A stretch of DNA of 5,049 nucleotides from an uncultured Prevotellaceae bacterium (GTDB lineage: Bacteria > Bacteroidota > Bacteroidia > Bacteroidales > Bacteroidaceae): the NCBI GenBank assembly GCA_958404085.1, contig CATXZX010000178.1, positions 1 to 5,049 on the forward strand, in the 5' to 3' direction. The notes below the pieces were generated by a model, which made no database searches, was not told where the DNA came from, and saw only the letters and a program-made list of their open reading frames with translations. The first letter of the stretch is position 1. The number at the start of each line of letters is the position of its first letter. A program made the translations under genes and the position numbers. Below are positions 1 to 5,006 of the stretch, in pieces.

Positions 1-389
1 TGGCATATATCCGCGCACAGGCTGTGTTGGAAGGTCTGACAGGTTGCAATGCCGATGAAACAACGGGTATCGGCATCGTGCGTCGGGCCATTGAAGAGCC
101 GTTGCGCCAGATTTGCTCGAATGCCGGACTCGAGGGTGCAGTCATCGTGAACAAGGTTCGCGAGGGTGAGGGCAACTTCGGTTACAACGCCAAGACCGAA
201 ACGTTCGAGGATTTGCGTGCTGCCGGTGTGGTAGACCCTGCCAAGGTAACGCGCGTAGCGCTGGAGAACGCTGCAAGCGTGGCCGGTATGTTCCTTACTA
301 CGGAATGTGTGATTTGCGACAAGAAAGAAGATAAACCCGAGATGCCGATGGGCGCTCCCGGTATGGGAGGCGGCATGGGAATGATGTAA
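1..389 (+). CDS. groEL: Chaperonin GroEL (60 kDa subunit), C-terminal part
   Basis: GroEL forms the double-ring ATP-driven folding chamber of the cytoplasm together with GroES. Only the last 128 codons are present; the reading frame begins at base 3 and the start lies outside the window. Visible family landmarks are the equatorial-domain segment EEPLRQICSNAGLEGAVIV, the segment VVDPAKVTRVALENAASVAG (which in the family helps form the nucleotide pocket), then FLTTECVI and the flexible Met/Gly-rich tail ending GMGGGMGMM. The tail after an Asp/Lys/Glu-rich linker is typical of Bacteroidota GroEL. The frame is intact to a TAA stop and nothing suggests decay. The partner groES would be expected upstream, outside the window. 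The next gene is 509 bases away behind a likely terminator, so this is probably the end of the groESL operon. Confidence 0.98.
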   Translation, partial: AYIRAQAVLEGLTGCNADETTGIGIVRRAIEEPLRQICSNAGLEGAVIVNKVREGEGNFGYNAKTETFEDLRAAGVVDPAKVTRVALENAASVAGMFLTTECVICDKKEDKPEMPMGAPGMGGGMGMM

Positions 390-420
390 TAAATCAGTTC
401 TCGGACAATTTTAAGAACAG

Positions 421-460
421 GCGGGACGCTTTCTCCAGACAGGGGGGCGCCCCGTTTGTT
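421..460 (+). terminator. Probable terminator of groEL
   Basis: CGGGACGC at 422-429 can pair with GCGCCCCG at 447-454, with a single A-C mismatch, and the 3' arm is followed directly by TTTGTT. The loop (430-446) can form a small inner stem between CTCC and GGGG. It lies 32 bases after the groEL stop, a normal place for a rho-independent terminator. The T-tract is short and interrupted, so this is a moderate call. Confidence 0.5.
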
Positions 461-567
461 GGATATGATGGGTATGGTCATGACAATCACAGGCGGATGA
501 TAACACTTTATTATATGGTGTGTTAGATCTTTTAGGTTTGATTTATCTACCGAATAATTATTAGTAT

Positions 568-575
568 TATCTTTG
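568..575 (+). promoter_or_regulatory. Bacteroidota -7 box (TAnnTTTG), possible promoter
   Basis: TATCTTTG matches exactly the TAnnTTTG -7 element recognised by the primary sigma factor of Bacteroidota. No good -33 TTTG lies 19-21 bases upstream; the nearest TTTG, at 537-540, is 27 bases away. If active, transcription would start near 580 and run into the structured region at 637-821. Eight-base boxes with two free positions also arise by chance in AT-rich DNA. Confidence 0.3.
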
Positions 576-636
576 TATCTTCAATTCTGCATTACGAATT
601 GGTAGAAAAAGACGGTAGTATATCCAATCAGAAGTT

Positions 637-660
637 TTTTCCTGACCACGAGTCGGAAAA
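637..660 (+). repeat. Inverted repeat, strong hairpin with one bulge
   Basis: TTTTCC (637-642) pairs with GGAAAA (655-660), and GAC (644-646) with GTC (652-654). T643 is bulged and the loop is the five bases 647-651. That makes nine base pairs in 24 bases. No T-tract follows on the plus strand, so it is not an obvious terminator. Confidence 0.5.
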
Positions 661-699
661 GTATCTGAAGAATCGCTTTCCACTGGCAGAATAAGGCCT

Positions 700-743
700 A
701 TCGGCAACAGTAACATTTGGTCGTGTTATTTTGTGTGTCCGAT
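700..743 (+). repeat. Imperfect inverted repeat, long hairpin
   Basis: ATCGG (700-704) pairs with CCGAT (739-743), and TAACA (711-715) with TGTTA (724-728). Between them CA (705-706) can pair with TG (736-737) and CA (708-709) with TG (734-735), leaving small bulges and an internal loop on the 3' side. The apical loop is TTTGGTCG. Together with the neighbouring hairpins it suggests a structured RNA, but this was read by eye without folding energies. Confidence 0.4.
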
Positions 744-785
744 TTGAGTCTTCAGTTCTTGAAAATAATAGGTATCTTCTAAAAC

Positions 786-821
786 TAAAACGCGCGATGT
801 AAATTGAATTTTCGCGTTTTA
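786..821. terminator. Symmetrical A/T-flanked hairpin, possible bidirectional terminator
   Basis: TAAAACGCG (786-794) is the exact reverse complement of CGCGTTTTA (813-821), giving nine base pairs around an 18-base loop. Having an A-tract on the left and a T-tract on the right is the form of a terminator that could work in both directions. The G+C core is only four pairs, so it may be weak. It lies 44 bases before the -7 box of the solenoid operon and could insulate that operon from upstream transcription. Confidence 0.4.
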
Positions 822-840
822 TACATTTTAACAGCCTCCC

Positions 841-872
841 GCTGTGCCAAACGGTACGAATCGGTATATTTG
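841..872 (+). promoter_or_regulatory. Promoter of the solenoid-protein operon
   Basis: TATATTTG at 865-872 is an exact match to the Bacteroidota -7 element TAnnTTTG. A degenerate -33 candidate, CTGTG at 842-846, lies 18 bases upstream. Transcription would begin near 878-880, leaving an AT-rich leader of about 20 bases before the ATG at 899. No Shine-Dalgarno sequence is present, as usual in this phylum. The position directly before the first gene makes this the best promoter call in the window. Confidence 0.6.
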
Positions 873-898
873 TAACCTATATTAAAGATTTTAAGAAA

Positions 899-2008
899 AT
901 GCTTAAAAGACTGATGGCGTGGGCCGGAATCGCTGTATGGTTTTTTCAGGGAGTAGCAGCGGACAAGACAGTCGGGGATACGTCCGATTTTGTGACGCGC
1001 AAAGTAGAGGTGTCGCGGGGTTTGAAGGGATTGACAACAGCTACTTTAGTGGATATTGTTTACACTCCGATGGATGGAAAAACAGAAGTTGAGGTCTATG
1101 CTCCCGAAAATCTTCAGGCTGATATCCTGGTGGATGTAGATGAAAACGGCATGTTGGTAGTTCGTCGGAGGCAGAATAGGGACAAGGGCTGGGAAAGACT
1201 TGAAAAGATACCGAAGGTACGTGTAAAGGCTCCGGCAGTTCATACGTTATGCACAAGCAGTTCGGGGGATATTATTCTGACGGATGCGCTTCAGGTGGAG
1301 GGACTGGTCAGTATGCGAACAAATAGCTCCGGTGACATAAAGGGTAAAAACATTGCATGCGACGAATTGTCGTTGTCGACGAACAGTTCGGGAGATATCC
1401 GTTTTGGGACGATAGTGTGTAAGCAGAAGGCAAAATTTTCTTCGAATTCGTCGGGGGACATAACGATGGATGTGGTCCGATGTCCGGTCGTTTCGGTTTA
1501 TGCGAATAGTTCCGGCGATATAGATGGTAATGACGTGACGTGCGGAGAACTGACAATGCAAACGAACTCTTCGGGGGATATCGGTCTTGTATCGGTTGAG
1601 TGCGAACGAACTGTAAGCGTTCGTTCGGCTTCGTCGGGTGATGTGAAGGTTGCACGGATTACGGCGACTGATGTGTCGGCTGCTTTGTCTTCGTGCGGGA
1701 ATATAACGCTCCCGTCCGTGTCTTGTACGGGAGTAAAAGTTTCGGTGACTTCTTCCGGTGTCATGCAGATAGGCGGAACATGTAATAGGGCATTTTTCAG
1801 TGTAGATGGTTCGGGAGAAATGAATGCCGTGCGGTTGAAGGCCGATGAGGTGGATGTCCGGTTGGGCAGGGGAGAGGTACAGTGCCATGCCGTGAAAAAA
1901 CTGAGTGCTACGTCTACATATAGAGGGACGGTCTGTTACAAGGGAAACCCGGAGATTGTGTCGCATGGTAGTTCGGGAATGACAATAAAGAAAATAGCAA
2001 CGAATTAA
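899..2008 (+). CDS. Secreted head-GIN (DUF2807-like) beta-solenoid protein with Ser-Ser-Gly-Asp ladder
   Basis: This 369-residue envelope protein has no known function. A signal peptide is clear: basic K3 and R4, a hydrophobic core at about 7-19, and probable cleavage after A20-A21. The codon at 899 is preferred over the next ATG (M6) because it supplies the basic end. Residues 30-118 form a GIN-like lead-in (VEVSRGLKGLT, then strands around EVEVYAP and KVRVKAPAV). From 120 on, a solenoid repeats about every 20 residues, its turn glycine at 123, 145, 165, 186, 206, 226, 247, 267, 287, 306, 325, 343 and 360. The first seven turns read SSGD; later ones decay to SCGN, SSGV, GSGE and RGE. The family is labelled 'putative auto-transporter adhesin', but no translocator barrel or type IX sorting domain is visible here, so adhesion is unproven. 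DUF4097 is a structurally similar alternative. It is probably co-transcribed with the next gene, 12 bases on. Confidence 0.85.
   Translation: MLKRLMAWAGIAVWFFQGVAADKTVGDTSDFVTRKVEVSRGLKGLTTATLVDIVYTPMDGKTEVEVYAPENLQADILVDVDENGMLVVRRRQNRDKGWERLEKIPKVRVKAPAVHTLCTSSSGDIILTDALQVEGLVSMRTNSSGDIKGKNIACDELSLSTNSSGDIRFGTIVCKQKAKFSSNSSGDITMDVVRCPVVSVYANSSGDIDGNDVTCGELTMQTNSSGDIGLVSVECERTVSVRSASSGDVKVARITATDVSAALSSCGNITLPSVSCTGVKVSVTSSGVMQIGGTCNRAFFSVDGSGEMNAVRLKADEVDVRLGRGEVQCHAVKKLSATSTYRGTVCYKGNPEIVSHGSSGMTIKKIATN
1256..1981 (+). repeat. Coding array of about 13 solenoid rungs (SSGD type)
   Basis: This segment codes residues 120-361 of the preceding protein. The spacing between turn glycines is 22, 20, 21, 20, 20, 21, 20, 20, 19, 19, 18 and 17 residues. 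Five rungs carry Asn directly before SSGD (N142, N162, N183, N203, N223). The DNA copies are not identical: the Ser-Ser pair is written AGC TCC, AGT TCG, TCG TCG, AGT TCC and TCT TCG in successive rungs. This is therefore an old, protein-level repeat and not a fresh DNA duplication. Confidence 0.85.
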
Positions 2009-2020
2009 AATAGAACGCAA

Positions 2021-2932
2021 ATGAAAAAGAATTTGTTGATGCTGATGACTATTATGTTGTCGCTGTCTTTGTGCGCATGTGCAAAGAAAAATGTTCAGAA
2101 TGGGGATGAACTGGTTTCGCGTACATTGTCCGTAAAACCGTTTCATACCATACAAGCCGTACTGGGTGTGCAGGTCTATTACACACAAGGAAAGAATGAA
2201 AAAGGAACGGTCGTTGTTCGGACAACACCGGATTTTACAGACCGGGTGGTTGTGAAAGTTTCGTCGGATGGTATGCTGAATGCTTCGGTTCTATGGCCCG
2301 ACAATGGAAAAAATGTGAATACGAAAGATGTGGTAGCTCAGATCTGGGTTACGGCGCCAGATGTTACCCGTTTTGTTGTATCGACAGGAGGCTGTATTTA
2401 TGTGCAGAATAAATTGGGAGGGCAGAAAGACTTGCGTTTTGAAGCGTCGACCGGTGGATGCATTCTCATGCAAGATAAAATAGAAATCAAGGGAGATGTA
2501 TCGGTAAAAGCATCGACAGGCGGTGTTTTTACCCTGCAAAAGGGGCTTGAAAGCCAAGGAAAAGTGACTTTAGACACATCGACGGGTGGTCATATAGAAG
2601 GAACGGAACTTGTTTGCGACAGGCCTCAGCTTTCGTGTTCGACAGGCGGCTTTCTTACGATGAATGGCGTGAAATGTCGGGAGATTGAGGTCACGGGTTC
2701 AACGGGCAGTAAAATCAATCTGGATGGTCAGTGTCGGAATGCGATTTATACGGCTTCGGTGAGTTCATTGATTAATGCCAAGAACCTTCAGGCGGACGAA
2801 GTGCGTGCTTCGGCTTCGACATCGGCAAACATCAGTTGTTATGCTTCGAAGGTAGTGGATATGCAGTGTGATTCGTTCCGGAAGACTACGATAGACTGTG
2901 CGGGAAATCCGAAAAAGCGAATCTCGAGATAG
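2021..2932 (+). CDS. Head-GIN (DUF2807-like) beta-solenoid lipoprotein with Ser-Thr-Gly-Gly ladder
   Basis: This 303-residue protein is a paralogue of the gene just upstream. It has a lipoprotein signal: K2 and K3, hydrophobic residues 5-17, then a lipobox L17-C18-A19-C20, so C20 is the likely lipidated residue. The residues after it (AKKN) lack the acidic run that in Bacteroidota sends lipoproteins to the cell surface, suggesting it faces the periplasm. The GIN-like lead-in (SVKPFHTIQAVLGVQVYY, DGMLNASV, AQIWVTAPDVTRFVV) aligns with that of its neighbour, and in both proteins the first turn glycine is residue 123. Turns read STGG at 121, 143, 165, 187 and 207, then STGS at 227, then lose the glycine (SVSS, STSA). 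The protein stops shortly after a GNP motif that the neighbour also has, lacking its last rung. Its function is unknown; co-expression suggests joint action with the secreted partner. Confidence 0.85.
   Translation: MKKNLLMLMTIMLSLSLCACAKKNVQNGDELVSRTLSVKPFHTIQAVLGVQVYYTQGKNEKGTVVVRTTPDFTDRVVVKVSSDGMLNASVLWPDNGKNVNTKDVVAQIWVTAPDVTRFVVSTGGCIYVQNKLGGQKDLRFEASTGGCILMQDKIEIKGDVSVKASTGGVFTLQKGLESQGKVTLDTSTGGHIEGTELVCDRPQLSCSTGGFLTMNGVKCREIEVTGSTGSKINLDGQCRNAIYTASVSSLINAKNLQADEVRASASTSANISCYASKVVDMQCDSFRKTTIDCAGNPKKRISR
2381..2710 (+). repeat. Coding array of six STGG/STGS solenoid turns
   Basis: This segment codes residues 121-230 of the lipoprotein. Turn glycines are at 123, 145, 167, 189, 209 and 229, giving spacings of 22, 22, 22, 20 and 20 residues. 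The turn serine is always TCG except in the last copy (TCA), while Thr and Gly codons vary at the third base. The array is more uniform at the codon level than that of the upstream gene. Confidence 0.8.
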
Positions 2933-2972
2933 AAGTTACTTCCATGTGAGCATAACGATAGATTCGATAACA

Positions 2973-3032
2973 CCGCCATTGGGGAAATGAGATGCAAGCA
3001 GTGCATACCTTTTTTCAGATGGCGGATTTTTT
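2973..3032 (+). terminator. Composite rho-independent terminator of the solenoid operon
   Basis: CCGCCAT (2973-2979) is the exact reverse complement of ATGGCGG (3019-3025), and six T residues follow at 3027-3032. The long loop between the arms contains a second perfect stem, ATGCA (2992-2996) with TGCAT (3002-3006), which would shorten the effective loop. It begins 41 bases after the lipoprotein stop codon and is the strongest terminator signal in the window. Confidence 0.65.
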
Positions 3033-3167
3033 GTCTGTAAACCTGTCATCCTGGAAAAAAGAAATGCGGGACGTTTCATCATAAAAGGTTTTATAGTTAA
3101 AATGTTAGGGAGGAAAAAGTTATTTGAGAAGCCTTTTTGCAAGATATAAAAAACTAAAATAAGCGGG

Positions 3168-3194
3168 TTGTTTGCCACTTTTTTTCTATCTTTA
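3168..3194 (+). promoter_or_regulatory. Likely recJ promoter
   Basis: TATCTTTA at 3187-3194 matches the TAnnTTTG -7 element at all but the last base. TTG at 3168-3170, running into TTTG at 3171-3174, supplies a -33-like element, though the spacing of 12-16 bases is shorter than the usual 19-21. Transcription would start near 3200, leaving a leader of about 75 bases. The position between a terminator and recJ supports the call. Confidence 0.4.
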
Positions 3195-3199
3195 CCCGT

Positions 3200-3233
3200 T
3201 CAAAAAAGAAAATGGGCATTTTGAGACTGCCCC
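3200..3233 (+). repeat. Overlapping inverted repeats in the recJ leader
   Basis: TCAAAA (3200-3205) can pair with TTTTGA (3219-3224), and alternatively GGGCA (3214-3218) with TGCCC (3228-3232). The two stems exclude each other. The segment TTTTGAGACTGCCCC also resembles the terminal inverted repeats of several Bacteroidota insertion sequences (a G-rich start followed by CTGTCTCAAAA when read on the other strand). No transposase or second end is nearby. Confidence 0.3.
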
Positions 3234-3275
3234 AAGCCTGATAAGTACGGCTGCATAAACGAGAAATAGATTGCG

Positions 3276-5000
3276 ATGAGTTATAAATGGAATTATGTTC
3301 CCCCTACGCCTGTATGGAAAGAATCTTCGAAAGTATTAGGCAAAGAGTTAGGCATTAGTCCGGTATTGGCTCGCTTGCTGTTGGAGCGAGGTGTAGGTAC
3401 TGTGGCTGAGGCGCGGAACTTTTTCCGACCTCAACTCAGTGAATTGCACGATCCGTTTCTGATGGACGATATGGACAAGGCCGTAGACTGCCTGAATCGG
3501 ACCATGGGACGCAAAGAACGTATACTGGTGTATGGCGATTACGATGTCGACGGCTGTACGGCTGTTGCGTTGGTCTACAAATTCTTGCAACAGTATTATT
3601 CGAATATAGATTATTATATCCCCAATCGGTATGAGGAAGGGTATGGCGTATCGAAAAAAGGGGTGGATTATGCTGCCGAGACCGGAGTGAAACTGATAAT
3701 CGTGCTTGATTGCGGGATAAAAGCTGTGGAAGAGATAGCTTATGCCCGCGAAAAAGGAATCGATTTCATTATATGCGATCATCATGTACCGGACGAGGTG
3801 CTTCCTCCGGCAGTAGCTATTTTGAACCCGAAGCGGCATGATTCTCATTATCCGTATTCGCATCTGTCGGGTTGCGGAGTGGGCTTTAAGTTTATGCAGG
3901 CTTTTGCCCAAAACAACGGAATAGAGTTTAATAAACTGATACCGCTGTTGGATTTGTGTGTGGTGAGTATTGCGTCGGACATAGTGTCTGTGATGGGAGA
4001 AAACCGGATATTGGCCTATCACGGCCTGAGGCAGTTGAATTCGAATCCCAGTGTGGGCTTACGGGCCATTACGGAGGTCTGCGGACTTGCGGAAAAGGAA
4101 TTGTCGATTAACGATATCATTTTTAAGATAGGGCCGCGCATTAACGCTTCGGGGCGGATGCAAAACGGAAAAGAAGCTGTTGAACTGCTTGTAGAACGTA
4201 ATTTCGCATCGGCATTGGCCCAAGCTAATCAGATAAATCTGTACAACGAGGCACGAAAGGATTTGGATAAACAAATGACGGAAGAGGCGAATTACATCGT
4301 GGAGCATATGAAGCACGGGGATGAGAGGCGCTCGATCGTTATTTATAATGAGGAATGGCATAAGGGCGTGATAGGAATCGTGGCTTCTCGCCTGACGGAA
4401 ATATATTACCGGCCTGCAGTTGTGTTGACACGCAGCGACGGGTTGGCAACGGGTTCGGCCCGTTCGGTTTCGGGCTTTGATGTTTATAAAGCGGTGGAGA
4501 GTTGTCGCGATTTGCTTGAAAATTTCGGTGGACATACCTACGCTGCGGGACTTTCGCTCAAAGTCGAGCATGTAGAAGAGTTTACGCGTCGTTTCGAGGC
4601 TTACGTGGCATCGCATATTCGCGAAGAACAGACGGAAGCCAGCCTGGATATTGCGGCGGAACTCGATTTTAAAGACATCACCCACAAATTCCATAATGAT
4701 CTGAAGCGTTTCAATCCTTTCGGTCCCGGAAACCCGAAGCCGATATTCTGTACGCGTCGTGTCTATGACTATGGAACGAGCAAAGTCGTGGGACGCGAAC
4801 AGGAACACATAAAGCTGGAACTTGTGGACAACAAGTCGAGCAGTATTATGAACGGCATAGCGTTCGGCCAAAGTTCGCAGGCCCGGTATATCAAGACCAA
4901 GCGAGCTTTTGACATCTGCTATACGATTGAGGAAAATACCTACAAACGTGGCGATGTTCAGTTACAAATAGAAGATATCAAGCCTTCGGAGGCGGAATAG
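3276..5000 (+). CDS. recJ: Single-stranded-DNA-specific exonuclease RecJ
   Basis: RecJ degrades single-stranded DNA 5' to 3' in the cytoplasm, using a two-metal DHH active site. It acts in RecF-pathway recombination, mismatch repair and base-excision repair. The 574-residue length is normal for the family. All core motifs are intact: YGDYDVDG at 86-93 (motif I aspartates 88, 90 and 92), D145 in VLDCGI (II), C-D-H-H at 167-170 (III), D235 in ASDIV (IV), and GPRINASGRM at 286-295 (V). The DHHA1 domain follows, with GVIGIVASRL at 364-373, SARSVSGFDV at 394-403 and the substrate-binding GGHTYAAG at 418-425. The C-terminal OB-fold spans about 455-570, including NPFGPGNPKP. The ATG at 3276 is taken because the N-terminal WNYVPP segment is typical of Bacteroidota RecJ. 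There is no Shine-Dalgarno sequence. A probable recQ begins six bases after the stop, consistent with an operon. Confidence 0.97.
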   Translation: MSYKWNYVPPTPVWKESSKVLGKELGISPVLARLLLERGVGTVAEARNFFRPQLSELHDPFLMDDMDKAVDCLNRTMGRKERILVYGDYDVDGCTAVALVYKFLQQYYSNIDYYIPNRYEEGYGVSKKGVDYAAETGVKLIIVLDCGIKAVEEIAYAREKGIDFIICDHHVPDEVLPPAVAILNPKRHDSHYPYSHLSGCGVGFKFMQAFAQNNGIEFNKLIPLLDLCVVSIASDIVSVMGENRILAYHGLRQLNSNPSVGLRAITEVCGLAEKELSINDIIFKIGPRINASGRMQNGKEAVELLVERNFASALAQANQINLYNEARKDLDKQMTEEANYIVEHMKHGDERRSIVIYNEEWHKGVIGIVASRLTEIYYRPAVVLTRSDGLATGSARSVSGFDVYKAVESCRDLLENFGGHTYAAGLSLKVEHVEEFTRRFEAYVASHIREEQTEASLDIAAELDFKDITHKFHNDLKRFNPFGPGNPKPIFCTRRVYDYGTSKVVGREQEHIKLELVDNKSSSIMNGIAFGQSSQARYIKTKRAFDICYTIEENTYKRGDVQLQIEDIKPSEAE

Positions 5001-5006
5001 GACGGT

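Larger units (their letters stand above)
542..694 (+). pseudogene. Possible small or remnant open frame, no ATG start
   Basis: The frame is open from just after a TGA (539-541) to a TAA at 692-694, about 50 codons. It has no ATG; the only usual alternative start is TTG at 599, which would give a 31-residue peptide. The central residues VEKDGSISN resemble the strand-turn found in TonB C-terminal domains of Bacteroidota, but the following residues (QKFFPDHESEKYL) do not continue that pattern, so the likeness may be chance. The frame overlaps a hairpin at 637-660. It could be a decayed gene end, a tiny gene, or an accidental frame inside a non-coding transcript. I do not assign a function. Confidence 0.2.
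390..898. other. Long intergenic region between groEL and the solenoid-protein operon
   Basis: This stretch of 509 bases has no convincing gene on either strand. It is richer in A+T than its neighbours from about base 495 onward. From left to right it holds a probable groEL terminator (421-460), an exact TAnnTTTG box (568-575), an open but ATG-less frame (542-694), inverted repeats at 637-660, 700-743 and 786-821, and the promoter of the following gene (865-872). I found no tRNA, insertion sequence or direct repeat array in it. Confidence 0.7.
2933..3275. other. Intergenic region before recJ
   Basis: These 343 bases hold no convincing gene. The left part contains a composite terminator for the solenoid operon (2973-3032). 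The middle (about 3033-3160) is AT-rich with only weak inverted repeats, such as GAAATG/CGTTTC at 3061-3077. The right part holds the likely recJ promoter and a leader with a small hairpin at 3214-3232. A minus-strand frame at 2936-3178 is judged accidental. Confidence 0.65.

Noticed and set aside
444..453. Perfect ten-base palindrome GGGGCGCCCC
   Set aside because: It has no loop, so it cannot form a hairpin alone. Its 3' half is better explained as the 3' arm of the groEL terminator. It might be a restriction or regulator site, but nothing else supports that.
182..490. Minus-strand frame opposite the groEL end
   Set aside because: It overlaps conserved groEL coding sequence and the terminator region and shows no domain or plausible leader.
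1256..1981. Recent DNA tandem repeat or CRISPR-like array
   Set aside because: The spacing near 60 bases is regular, but it is a coding repeat with divergent codons and no identical repeat-spacer pattern.
899..2008. Autotransporter or type IX secreted adhesin
   Set aside because: The family label mentions an auto-transporter adhesin, but there is no C-terminal beta-barrel and no type IX sorting domain; the protein ends within its own solenoid.
1247..2188. Long minus-strand frame of 313 codons opposite the two solenoid genes
   Set aside because: It is rich in Arg, His and Ser and has no recognisable domain. It stays open because of the codon choice of the repeated sense-strand motifs, and it runs across the boundary of two clear genes.
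3066..3077. GCGGGACG shared with the groEL terminator at 421-428
   Set aside because: Only eight bases match, the flanks differ, and the second copy is not followed by a T-tract; chance is the simplest explanation.
2936..3178. Minus-strand frame of 80 codons filling much of the gap before recJ
   Set aside because: It starts at GTG, covers the composite terminator and the -33 region of recJ, has no recognisable domain or leader, and its sequence looks like a translation of AT-rich non-coding DNA.
4059..4871. Minus-strand frame of 270 codons opposite recJ
   Set aside because: The plus strand codes intact RecJ motifs throughout this span; the antisense translation has no recognisable features.
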